Shown piece by piece: positions 1-9,415 of a stretch of 64,000 nucleotides of DNA. A model generated the notes under the pieces. It did no database searches and was not told where the DNA came from. It worked only from the letters and a program-made list of their open reading frames with translations. Source of the DNA: Avena insularis (Eukaryota > Streptophyta > Magnoliopsida > Poales > Poaceae); the NCBI GenBank assembly GCA_023614405.1, contig CM042694.1, forward strand, positions 351,062,010 to 351,126,009, given 5' to 3'. The translations under genes were made by a program, and so were the position numbers. The first letter of the stretch is position 1, and each line of letters opens with the position of its first letter.

Positions 1-1006
1 GGCTTGCTAGTTCAAATGTTGAAAATCAAATCTACATGGATGTTGCAAATTATATCAACAGGAAAAAAGTATGGCAAATCATCAGGAAACAAGTATGCCA
101 AATCATCTAACCAAAGCTAGATATCGCAGTAAACTCCAGTTATTGTTGAATAATTTGGCATGTGACAATACAAGCATACCAGGTTATTCACTCTGGAATA
201 TGTAAGGTGAACACAATGATATTTTAGAAATATAAGAATCAAATCTTTTCCAACATCTGGGGATGATAATTATAACATAAACCACCGATCAAGAGATACT
301 TGACTAGTCTATTAGCTACTACCTCCATTCCAAAAAATTAAGGTGTATACATTTTTTCTGAAGTCAAACGGTATAAAGTTTGATCAAACTTATAGAATAA
401 ACTATCAACATTTACAAGATAAAGTAGACATAAGTTGAAGTATATTGCAAGATCTCTCTAATGATGTTGATATTTTTTTATATAAACTTGGTCAAACCTT
501 TTGTTGTTTGACTTTTGGAAAAATGTATATGCATTTCCTTTTGGAATGAAGGTAGTACTAGGGTGTCAACTTGACTCATGCGGGTGATTGATCGCCCGAC
601 TAGTCGACTATTCTTGGCCAGTCTAAGTTTTTTAGTCGAACGACTTATGAGTCATGAGAAGACCCACTTATCATGTTTGCCTTGTAGCTAAGGATCTGTC
701 CATGGTGTATGCCCCTGCAGACCTGGCTCTTCGAGCAACAGGCTCCAAAACGAGCCGATTCTCACCAGGCCGCCGCTCCTGGCGCTGTTGCTGCTCTGCT
801 ATACTCCCATGCCTTCAAATGCTACTGTAGTATACTAGTATTACTAGTTGAGTACTACTATGGTATTTTGTAGTAGCTACTGCTCAATTACAAGTCGTCA
901 AGCACAAGTCGTCGAGCACTGCTCGGCTCGACTTGTTGACTTGTAATCCTGGAGATAAACCCAACAGCATAAGCTGAATTCTGATCGATAGCTAAGATAC
1001 CAGATT
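1..1006. other. Intergenic flank, no gene seen
   Basis: AT-rich, non-coding DNA. The only structure I can support is the Stowaway MITE at 319-555. Around 880-945 there are short diverged repeats of a tcgtcgagcac-like motif. No open frame of meaningful length and no RNA gene is visible. Confidence 0.6.
319..555. mobile_element. Stowaway MITE (Tc1/mariner type)
   Basis: A 237-bp element flanked by TA on both sides (317-318 and 556-557). The left end CTACCTCCATTCCAAAA and the reverse complement of the right end CTACCTTCATTCCAAAA differ at one position, giving terminal inverted repeats of the Stowaway kind. The interior is AT-rich and non-coding with matching 'tttgaccaag/ttggtcaaa'-type inner repeats, as expected for a non-autonomous MITE mobilised by a mariner transposase elsewhere. 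Confidence 0.9.
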
Positions 1007-1011
1007 ATAAC

Positions 1012-1339
1012 TGTTATGACCGGTTTGGCCTATAGCAGGAGGAAACCCATTAGTGGGCCTAAATTAGGGGCTTAGCCCATTTATCCTTTTCATTAGCTTA
1101 TTTATACTGTTGTAGACGTACGTGAGAAGGCAAGCAATAAACAGATCGTACAGATCGTTATTGCCGACTCCTTGAGGAGTCGGTCTTCCCTGCCCTAGCC
1201 GCCGCTCCTTCCCTTGCGCCGCCTTCCTCCAACCTCGCGACGACGGCCAGCCGCCGGCGCCGCCTTCCTCTCCCTCGTCCAGCACACTTCCACCCCTACA
1301 ATCTACCTAACCGGCCTGGTAGGATCACAGATCCTATCA
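1012..1339 (+). repeat. 5' LTR of gag-only element
   Basis: 328 bp, TG...CA ends. It is 18 bp longer than the 3' LTR, partly because 'cagatcgt' is tandemly duplicated near 1142-1160 and present once in the other LTR. A TATA-like 'cttatttatactg' (about 1098) and an 'aataaa' (about 1136) suggest the U3/R region. Confidence 0.9.
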
Positions 1340-1342
1340 ATT

Positions 1343-1351
1343 TGGTATCAG
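1343..1351 (+). other. Primer-binding site, tRNA-iMet type
   Basis: TGGTATCAG begins three bases after the 5' LTR and matches the start of the canonical plant initiator-Met primer site (TGGTATCAGAGC). The match stops after nine bases, so the site is slightly decayed. Confidence 0.75.
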
Positions 1352-1364
1352 CTAGCTCAGGCTC

Positions 1365-2708
1365 GATGTCTTCGGATTGCCCGCATCTCGCCTCCATGAT
1401 CGCCACCTCGCCAGCTTCATGGAGTCGCCGCTGGTCACTGCCGGGCCAGACCGTGCCGCCCTCGAACCCGCCCTCTCCTCTCGCAGCGGGAGATCTCAAC
1501 CATCCGTGACCTAACACAGGCGGTCGCGAACCTTCGGACCTTCCTCCAGAGTTCGCTGCGCCCGTCTGGCCGGGGCAAGGGTTCTCTGCGCCGCCACCGC
1601 GCCGCCCGCGCGCCCTTCACACCGCCCCCGCGCGCCGCGGCCGTCACCTTGCGGCGGGGATCCCGATCACTCGAATCAGGTTCCGCCCTCGCCGTCCCAA
1701 CTCCCGACCTGGCTCGCGCGCCCGATCTATCTGACCGCGCCCGCCCGGCCGACCGTGCTCCATCCGGCGCGTCGCCCTCGGCCCACGACCTTCGGGGGTT
1801 TCACAGGGTACGCCGACCCCTAAACCGGCGCTGGTGGCCACCAATTCCAGGGGGCACCCATGGTGCCCAACTACTCGCCCCCCGCCGCGATGAGTCGTCA
1901 CGAGGGAGCCATCGCCCGTCGCGACGCCTTACCGCTTCACCAAGCTGGAGTTCGCCACCACGACCGTCGACTTCATCAACTGGCTCAACCGGTGTGACCA
2001 GTTTTTGAGGCGGCGGACACAGCGTCCGACGCCGCGTGGATTGCCTCCTACCACCTCCAGGCGCCGCCCGGGCGTGGTACTACGCCCTCGGCGGGGCGAG
2101 GTGGGATGCCTCCGTGGGGCGTTTCGCAACCTTTGCCTCCTCCGGTTCGGGCCCGATACGTGGAGCGGCTGGCGAGCTCGGCGCCGCCGCCACCTCGGTC
2201 GAGACTTCGCCGACCGCTTCAGACGTTGGCATGCCATGCGCTGGCGTGGACGGCTTCGCCCGGTAGCGCCGAGCTCTTCATTGGCGGACTGCCGGACCAC
2301 ATTCGCGTCGACGTGGAGCTGCGGGATCCCCAGGACCCGCAGTCGGCCATGTACTACGCCCGCGCCTTCAAGCAGCGCGCGCGGGCCATGCAGCAAGCCT
2401 TCCCGGCCAGCGACGTTCGGCCGGCCGCCCGCCCTCCACCGACACCACCAGGCCAGGCGCTCACGGCCGTGACTCAAGCGGGGCACTCCGATCCAGCCAC
2501 GACGCGGCCTTTCCGTCGGCTGACCACTGCCGAACAGCTCGAGTGCCGTCGTAAAGGGTTGTGCTTCAACTGCGACGAGTTCTATCTACCGGGCCACGTT
2601 TGTCCACGCCTGTTCTACTTGGAGACCGTAGACGACGTTGCGGCTGATGTCGTCGCAGCTGGGCTGGCTGACGCGGCCGTCTCCAAGGCCGACGCTGTTC
2701 CGGGCTGA
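1365..2708 (+). pseudogene. Retrotransposon gag, frameshifted
   Basis: Remnant of a Ty3/gypsy-type gag polyprotein, the RNA-binding structural protein of the particle. A reading start exists at 1365, but the frame changes several times. Recognisable pieces are a YRFTKLEF/INWLN block near 1930-1990 and a final open frame at 2106-2708 with ELFIGGLPDHIRVDVELRDP followed by AMYYARAF. The frame ends with a zinc knuckle (CFNCDEFYLPGHVC, CX2C...H...C) and PRLFYLE. Order and motifs match gags of autonomous grass gypsy elements. Very GC-rich (arginine/proline shadow frames on both strands). Non-functional as it stands. Confidence 0.85.
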
Positions 2709-2756
2709 GTTCCGCTAGCAGTTTCCAGCTATCCAGCTCAAGGACGAGCTGTTTGA

Positions 2757-2771
2757 GAAGGAGGGGAGAGA
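2757..2771 (+). other. Polypurine tract
   Basis: GAAGGAGGGGAGAGA abuts the 3' LTR at 2772. This is the expected plus-strand primer position. Confidence 0.8.
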
Positions 2772-3081
2772 TGTTATGACCGGTTTGGCCTATAGCAGGA
2801 GGAAACCCATTAGTGGGCCTAAATTAGCGGCTTAGCCCATTTATCCTTTTCATTAGCTTATTTATACTGCTGTAAACGTACGTGAGAAGGCAAGCAATAA
2901 ACAGATCGTTATTGCCGACTCCTTGAGGAGTCGGTCTTCCCTGCCCTAGCCGCTCGCCCTTCCTTGCGCCTTCCTCCAACCTCATGACGGCCAGCCTCGC
3001 GCCGCCTTCCTCTCCCTCGTCCAGCACACTTCCACCCCTACAATCTACGTAACCGGCCTGGTAGGATCACAGATCCTATCA
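2772..3081 (+). repeat. 3' LTR of gag-only element
   Basis: 310 bp, same ends as the 5' LTR with a modest number of substitutions and small indels. It is followed directly by the ATAAC duplication. Confidence 0.9.
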
Positions 3082-3086
3082 ATAAC

Positions 3087-3565
3087 AGGGACACAAATTG
3101 CATCAACCTAACCAATAGAGTCTACAATATTCCTAGTGAACACTTAAAGCGCTTCTAACTTGCTACAAAAAAATAAGCTACTGAAACCGCAACTGTGTAT
3201 TTAAATAAGGTGAAACCATATCTCAGTAGGAACAGAAGTCACTGCCCCTCACCGCCTGCACAATAGTACACTTGGTATATGTCCAACTAAACTTCTACAG
3301 TGCATCTACCTAATCTTTCTATACTTCACTAAGTTGGATGAAATTTTGATTGGAGACATATAAAGCCAGACTTACTTGCGGTACACTGCATAGAAGTAGG
3401 ATAGTCTAATTGCTTCAAATTTCTAGAGTGACATTCGGATTTTCCAAAGCACATTAACTCAGTTCACATTATGTAATCTTTGCATATATCATCGGAGAAA
3501 ACATAACAACACAAGTGTAAGAAGAAAGGTATACCACACAAATGGGTTGGCAACACCCAAAGGGT
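3087..3565. other. 3' flank of the GeBP gene
   Basis: About 480 bp of AT-rich non-coding DNA between the gag-only element and the GeBP stop codon. It presumably contains the GeBP 3' untranslated region, read on the minus strand. I see no clear AATAAA on that strand and no other feature. Confidence 0.5.
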
Positions 3566-5155
3566 TTAGTCCAGCAATCCTATTATTATGTTGGCCACCT
3601 CCTTCCTAGTATCAGCTCGGCGAATCTCCGTCTTCATCTCAGCCACTCTTTGCTTCTTGATCTTGGATTCCAAAGCACAAGCCTTCTCATCAGCAATGAA
3701 CTCAAATGCTCTTTTCAGTGTCTCCCCACATGGATGCTGGGCCTGGATGCTCTCCACATAAGAGGTAAGGTTGGGGTACAGGTTTTGTAATTCGTCGAAC
3801 CTTTTGCGCATATTTTTCACATTAGGATCTGTGTCCATTTTCTCTTCACGAGTTCCCCGATTTCGAGTATCATCATTTTGAGTGACCACTGCGACCTCCA
3901 CTGGTCCGAGGCTCTCTGCATCTCCATCTTTTTTCTCTTCATCAGACTTTCCACTCTTGGTCTTGACCGAAGTGCCACCATTTTGAGTGGCAGTATAGGT
4001 GGTCTCCTTTGTAGTGCCAGTTTTTGCATCTTTTCCCAATTCCTCCTTAGGATTTCCCTGTTTCTTACTCTTACCGGGAGTATCGGTAGTGGCATCCTTC
4101 TTCGATAACTTGCCCTTGGTATCTCCATCTACCTTCTCTTTGGTGGCCTGCCCCTTACTACTCTCAGTTCCGACATTTCCATTCCTGGTAGTGGTGGCTT
4201 CCTTTGCTGTGCCACCCTTTTTCTCCTTGTTAGTCTGCCCCTTCTTGCTCTTTGAGGGAGCACCATCATTTTGAGATATGAGGGCTGCAGCAACCTCCTT
4301 TGCACTCTCTCCCCAGACTGCCTCAGATAGATTGAACTTCCGGAGGTCATCATCATTACCTGGCAAGGTGCCTGTACTCGCTGCTTTCTTGGAGGCGACC
4401 TCATATCGCTGCTTAAGATTCCGAACCTTCTCATACATTTCCGTATAGCCACAGTTCTTTCTTTCAAGGCTGTCACCGACAGCAGCAACAAGGTGATGAG
4501 CGCTAGGATGGGTGCCATTAGTCTTGATGTGGGTAATAAGAGCCTGGAGGACTTTGATCTCGTCCTCAGTTGTCCAGCGTCTTGCTGTGGGCTTGGATGG
4601 CGACTGATCTGGCACAGCCTTTTCCTTGTGCTTCTTACCCTTGCTGGAGGCATTGAGCTCAGAAGGCGCCTTTTCCGCCCCAGCCTTGGCCTTCTTGGCC
4701 TTGCCCGACAGAGGAACCGCCTTCTCCACATCTGCTTTGGCTTTCTTGGCCTTACCACCAGACGTACTGGACTCAGCGGCCTTCCTCTTCTTCCCGTCCT
4801 CGGCCATGGGCTTTCTTGCCTCCTTCTGAGCGGGCTCTGGGCTGTCCGACTCCGACGAGCTGTCGTCCTCCTCTTCCGCGTCGGAAGCCGCAGCCGACGG
4901 CTTGCCGGGGGAGCGGGCGACCTCACGCAGCTGGAAGGCATTGGCGTCAGTTTCCGAGTCGGAAGACTCCTCTTCGCCTCCATCCGATGAATCGGCGTCG
5001 GCCGCTTCGGTGGAAGGGGGGTTAGGGTTTTGTGGGGGCTTTTGGGTTGCGGGGGTGTCTTCCGCCTCTTCCTCCTCGTCGGAGCTGGACTCCTCCCGCG
5101 GAGGCGTCGGCGGTGGCGGCGACGGCGACGGCACGCGGCCCTTCTTGCGAGCCAT
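3566..5155 (-). CDS. GeBP-like (DUF573) transcription factor
   Basis: Intact single-exon frame of 529 residues ending in TAA, by far the best coding region here. Family: GLABROUS1-enhancer-binding-protein/storekeeper-like (DUF573), plant nuclear DNA-binding regulators. Residues 1-120 are acidic and serine-rich. Basic nuclear-localisation-like clusters are GKKRK at 121-125 and KAKKAKA at 135-141 and 152-158. The DUF573 domain spans about 191-285, with RRWTTEDEIKVLQAL at its start, a central YEKVRNLKQRYE, and LSEAVWG at its end. A long Lys/Thr/Gly-rich low-complexity linker (about 300-440) leads to a conserved-looking C-terminal helical segment (about 440-529). The Met at 5155 is chosen because it opens the acidic N-terminus and is preceded by a leader with 'aaaccctagcggcgactgcg'. 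Which GeBP paralogue it is cannot be told from sequence alone. Confidence 0.92.
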   Translation of the reverse strand: MARKKGRVPSPSPPPPTPPREESSSDEEEEAEDTPATQKPPQNPNPPSTEAADADSSDGGEEESSDSETDANAFQLREVARSPGKPSAAASDAEEEDDSSSESDSPEPAQKEARKPMAEDGKKRKAAESSTSGGKAKKAKADVEKAVPLSGKAKKAKAGAEKAPSELNASSKGKKHKEKAVPDQSPSKPTARRWTTEDEIKVLQALITHIKTNGTHPSAHHLVAAVGDSLERKNCGYTEMYEKVRNLKQRYEVASKKAASTGTLPGNDDDLRKFNLSEAVWGESAKEVAAALISQNDGAPSKSKKGQTNKEKKGGTAKEATTTRNGNVGTESSKGQATKEKVDGDTKGKLSKKDATTDTPGKSKKQGNPKEELGKDAKTGTTKETTYTATQNGGTSVKTKSGKSDEEKKDGDAESLGPVEVAVVTQNDDTRNRGTREEKMDTDPNVKNMRKRFDELQNLYPNLTSYVESIQAQHPCGETLKRAFEFIADEKACALESKIKKQRVAEMKTEIRRADTRKEVANIIIGLLD

Positions 5156-5295
5156 CCTCGCAGTCGCCGCTAGGGTTTTGGGGGTGGGGAGCAGGAACGG
5201 AAGGGAGGCAGGCGGAGAATGTTTGGGGAGGCAGTCACGCAGGGGAAGTAGAATTTTTCTTTTTCTGAGACAGCGTGGGAATGGATTTCCTTTTT

Positions 5296-5304
5296 CTTTT
5301 TATA
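5296..5304 (-). promoter_or_regulatory. Possible TATA box of GeBP gene
   Basis: On the minus strand TATAAAAAG lies 141-149 bases before the start codon and just inside the Helitron boundary at 5311. A CT/A-rich leader without upstream ATG separates it from the start codon. Position and sequence fit a core promoter, but no expression evidence is available. Confidence 0.5.
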
Positions 5305-5310
5305 AGAATA

Positions 5311-6952
5311 CTAGCAAAATGTCCGCGCGTTGCGACGAAAGAAGTTTGGTGAGTTTATTTTAAAATCAGTGGTCCATCATAGCGTAGATAGTTTTTTAAC
5401 TTCCTTTGTGGCATCCGTTCCTCGATCAATTGATTGTTCCAATTCACAAGAAGAATATTTTCTTTCTTCAGACCCCCTCTTCCTCTTCCTTGGCATGCTT
5501 CCCTTTCATCTTCTCGTGAAGTGCGCGCCGCTGCCGGGGACTGGCACCATGCCGTTTAATTAGCTCATATATTTTGTTTATTACCAGTCCACACAACCAC
5601 TCACAATCAGTTCCTTTCAATTAGCCAGTCCATAGCGTCATTTAAATCAGCCCACAATCACTCTTGCTTAGAGGAATCCAATTTGCTAAAATTCTGATAA
5701 GAGTAAATTTAAATTTGTCTACAAGCTAACACGCATTGCATGCTAGGGTTTGTCTTTTTTTTAAAGAAGCATGCTTCCGTATACTATTACATGAATAATC
5801 TTGTGTATTATTACATGATTTAATTGGCCGGGTGTGAAGGCCGTAGAAGACATGCGAAGATGTATCCATGTGAAACCTAGCGTTGAAATTAATTAGACGA
5901 AATTAATTATCCTTACCCAAATTTTAGATTAAAATAATTATCCTTACCCAAATTTTGTCTCAAAATCGATCGACACGTCTAACCCTAACATTAGTTCATC
6001 TTTTTTTCTCTATTTTCTTCCCTAATTAAACGATGCAACACAAAATAAAAAATATTTCAGACTACATGGATCAATTAGCAAATCTCAAATATTCATTGGC
6101 TTTCGCTTTTTACGGACTACATGGATCAATTAGCACATGCCTGATCTGACTTTTTTTTTTCTCTTGCGCGCTAATAATGCTTGCCAAGAATCGCAGTTAT
6201 TAGATGGTTCTATGCTTAAGTGTCCATAATCTCTTAATTCTTCAGCCATCGGATGCGTCCATCCCTTCAGGTACACCTGACCCGGTCAATCCCTTCTCTT
6301 TAGAGACCAGCCAGCACAATCCCTTCCTCGTTAGGCAACCAATTCTTCATTGATCTTCAAACCAAACAATGGTCCGTCTGCTAGTATTTCCTGATTTGGC
6401 TTGTTGATATCCTAGGAAATTTATAAATGTATATAAACAGGTGAAGTAGAGATCAAAGAAGCAGGGTGGGACTAATAGTTGTACCAGGTTTTTGATCGCA
6501 CGTTAGTCTGCCATTTATTCCACAATTGGCGAATTGAAGCAAACCAAGGCCTCAATAAGAGATGGTGATTTGTACAATACGTTTTTCAGGTCCAACTCTA
6601 GCCCGCTAGGTTAGACAGACGAACCAATCAACAACGAAAGCATATCGGGGAAGGGCTAATCAACTCGGCACGCGCTCATCTCATCTAAAAAAAACTCAGC
6701 ACACGCTAATAAAAAAATCTTGGCACGCGCTCTTGAATGTTGCACGCAGGAAGCTACATTGGGTCATGTATACACACGTGTGTACGAGTCGACGGATCCT
6801 TACCGGCCGGTGTAACTGTTTTTTTTTTCAAACTAACCGTGCAGTTTTAGTCTATTTGACTTACCGGTAGCATTAATTTGTTGTCTGATGGGAGAGTAAA
6901 AGTGTCCAAAAAAGTGTTGGACCGGAAGAAACGACCCGTCCTTTATTATATA
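5311..6952 (-). mobile_element. Helitron A (non-autonomous)
   Basis: Minus-oriented Helitron. Its 3' end is at the left: on the minus strand a short imperfect hairpin and CATTTTGCTAG, followed by T, the CTAG|T signature of Helitron termini. The right end reads TATATAATAAAGGACGG on the minus strand, a damaged version of the 5' end seen intact in Helitron B (TCTATACCTAATAATAAAGG). The subterminal block 'gttggaccggaagaaac' near 6916-6933 is shared with B. Interior AT-rich and non-coding, with no Rep/helicase. The right boundary is less certain than the left. Confidence 0.75.
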
Positions 6953-8553
6953 CTAGTACAATGCCCGTACATTGCTGCGGAAGAGCAAGATCGTTTTTTT
7001 TTCCGAGGTGAAGAGCAAGATCGTTGACCTTGTAGATTCTATTTCATATATATAATATAGTATTTTACCAGATACTTTGAAATATGCGTGTGCATACAAC
7101 ACCACCACCGTGAATCGTGAAGAAAATAAATATTTTAAACATGACTTATAGCTAGAATTAAAATCTACTCCTACCTAGAATTCCTCAGCTTTTTTAGTAA
7201 ATATGGGAGAATCAAAATCAAGCATCCGTTTGACTCCTCTGAACCAAATCAAATCACTCTGACCATTTATGCCAATGTTGAGAAACTGAAAAAACACAGT
7301 AGCACACAAGGTTTTCCTTTCAGAGAAACCATCAAACAGCTAGTGTGCAGTTCAGCCTAAAGGTTCAGACTTCAGAGTAGTACGATTCTTGGTAGAAAAA
7401 GTCGCCAGAAGCCAGAAGGAATGACATGAGAGCGCTGATCCATGATTCCTGCGTCACCTAACATGTCTAGAAATTAAGGAAGTGAAATAGGGTGGATGTC
7501 TAGTCGGTGCATAAAAACACACGGATTGATATCTATAGTAGTTGAATAACGTAGCTATAGACTTCCCTAGAAAAAAAATTAAAATAAGCAGCCATAGCTG
7601 ATACGAACATGATCGGGTCCAACTGCTCTAGCGTCAAGATGATGGGCCAGAATTGCAATTGGCTTTTAACCATGACCTAAAGAATCAGTCTAGAAGAATG
7701 AGTCCATTTTACCGTCTCAACTGGTCGCTTATCCCTTCATCCTTCCTCCCCGCACGAAGGCCACCAAAAATCCCCAAATCGGCAAGTGACTAAAGCGGTG
7801 AGGTCTGGTGGTGGTGGCTCGACGCGGTCCGCCTTCATGCCAGAGGTGCTCGACAAGTTATGTAGGTACTTCACCAGCACAGTCGGTTGTGTCCCCTGAC
7901 GGGGTCGCAAGTAGCAACTATCCCACCTGTGGCCTGGCGCCTCTCGGCCCCCTCTGTATAGTTCCCCTCCAAACTCTCGCCAAGGCTTTGCCCCGCGCCG
8001 CTTCCAGCCATCGCCGGCTGCCATCACTTACCCGTCTAGGAGATTTGACCTCTCTCCTCACAATTCCTTTCTATTGTTTGATTCAGAGATCAAATCAGAG
8101 CCTCTCTCCAAGCAATTCCTTTCTGTCATTTGATTCATCAAAGGTTGGTGCTGCTTACTTGATTTCCCATTGGCTTGCTGATTCCAGGCACCTTGAGAAC
8201 GTATATAAATCGGTGGGATACAATATAAAGGAGCGATGTGGGATTATTATTGATGCTCTCGTCAATGCGTGTCAATGCGTACAGAGTCACAATTTTTGGT
8301 TAACGGGAGGAGAGGCTCGAGAGCTTGGCCACTGCGTTAATGGCCCAGTAACAATAACAAATGCATAAAAAGCCCAGCCTCTCGGAAAGAGACCTTGTTA
8401 GGCCGACGAAAGGGGAAACAAAATAAAAAAACTAATTGTTATTTTCGACTCGGGAGTGGCAGTTTTCGTAATTACGTTAGAAACCTGGGGTAAAAAGGTC
8501 CAAAAAAATGTTGGACCGGAAGAAACAATCCGTCCTTTATTATTAGGTATAGA
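6953..8553 (-). mobile_element. Helitron B (non-autonomous)
   Basis: 1,601 bp, minus orientation. Left: CTAG at 6953-6956 with hairpin-forming CCGCAGCAATGTACGGG on the minus strand and flanking base A (T on minus). Right: minus strand starts TCTATACCTAATAATAAAGG at 8553, preceded by A. Insertion between A and T without target duplication is the Helitron rule. There is no Rep/helicase. The GC-richer stretch 7737-8040 may be captured host DNA, but I could not identify it. Confidence 0.85.
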
Positions 8554-8774
8554 TATACTAGCACAAAGCCCGTGCATTGCTACGGTGCCACATTATATTA
8601 AAAGAAAATTAATATACTCAAATGGTATCCAAATCATCTAGAATCCATAATTTACTCTTTGGTTACCAAGAAGATGGTTGTAATTTATTATGAGAACACA
8701 TTGTATGACTACTTGCTTAATCAGAACAAGGTATGGTTAATATTCACTTAACATCTCATATTATAGTTTGTGGT

Positions 8775-9415
8775 ACGGGTTCACTCCTAGAACATGTGCA
8801 TAACAAGCTGGATAACACTATGAGTGTTTGAGCACCAATTCTAGCAGCAGCACCATTTGGTCCTCTGAAGATGATAGGAACAAATATCTTACTAGCCGAC
8901 ATGTAGTAGTTCGACTTGGCAGCTGAATTGATAATGTAAGCAATTGCCTGCATCGAGAAGTTAAATGTCATGAACTATACTACAGATGACCTTGGTACCT
9001 AGCAGTGAGCACCAACACCAATACCAGTACTCCCTCCATTCACAATTACCTCGCATCCTAAGTTTAGTTAAAGTCAAAAATTTCAAACTTTGACCATATA
9101 TTTAGGAAAAAATATCAACACAAAAAATATATAGTCTATCGTATTAGAATTTTCATAATCTATATTTTTATATTATATGCGCCAAAAATAACAGATGCCC
9201 ATATTTTTTATTATATTCTCGATCAAACTTTGTAAAGTTTGACTTTGACTAAACCCAGAACGCGAGGTAATTGTGAACCGAGGGAGTAAAACCAACCTAT
9301 GTGATTGGCGTATCAAGAACCTTGTTAGATCCATACTTGTCTAGCAAATCCTTGGTTATCTAGTATATGCCCTTTGGTACTCTCCAACCTTTTTCCCGTC
9401 AAGAAAACGGAAGGG
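8775..9415 (-). pseudogene. Pyruvate dehydrogenase E1-beta fragment
   Basis: Partial, broken copy of the gene for the beta subunit of the mitochondrial pyruvate dehydrogenase E1 component, which converts pyruvate to acetyl groups in the PDH complex. Reading the minus strand: KKVGEYQRAY, then LLDKYG-like and VLDTPIT-like blocks with stops. The Stowaway MITE interrupts here, followed by TGIGVGA, then [20 protein letters not shown] and [15 protein letters not shown], after which similarity fades near a CYAAW/AHV-like block. Several in-frame stops (for example TAG for Glu just before FMTFNF) and shifts make it non-functional. No intron is visible apart from the MITE. It lies inside Helitron C in the Helitron's own orientation, so it was probably captured and carried here. 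Confidence 0.88.
9030..9286. mobile_element. Stowaway MITE inside the PDH fragment
   Basis: 257 bp flanked by TA (9028-9029, 9287-9288). Left end CTCCCTCCATTCACAATTAC and right end (reverse complement) CTCCCTCGGTTCACAATTAC are long terminal inverted repeats, continuing as CTCGC on both sides. Removing the element and one TA joins the PDH E1-beta codons for AGF/TGIG-like residues, so it inserted into the already captured or parental gene piece. Confidence 0.93.

Larger units (their letters stand above)
1012..3081 (+). mobile_element. Gag-only non-autonomous LTR retrotransposon
   Basis: Complete small LTR element. Two direct repeats (1012-1339 and 2772-3081) start TGTTATGACC and end ATCCTATCA, and the whole is bracketed by a perfect 5-bp target duplication ATAAC (1007-1011 and 3082-3086). 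A primer-binding site of initiator-Met tRNA type (TGGTATCAG, 1343-1351) follows the 5' LTR, and a purine tract (2757-2771) precedes the 3' LTR. The 1.43 kb interior holds only a decayed gag with a zinc knuckle. There is no protease, reverse transcriptase or integrase, so movement must have relied on another element. It sits downstream of the GeBP gene. Confidence 0.93.

Noticed and set aside
7737..8368. ORFs in Helitron B as candidate host genes
   Set aside because: No recognisable motif and overlapping frames on both strands. May be captured DNA, but I cannot support an identity.
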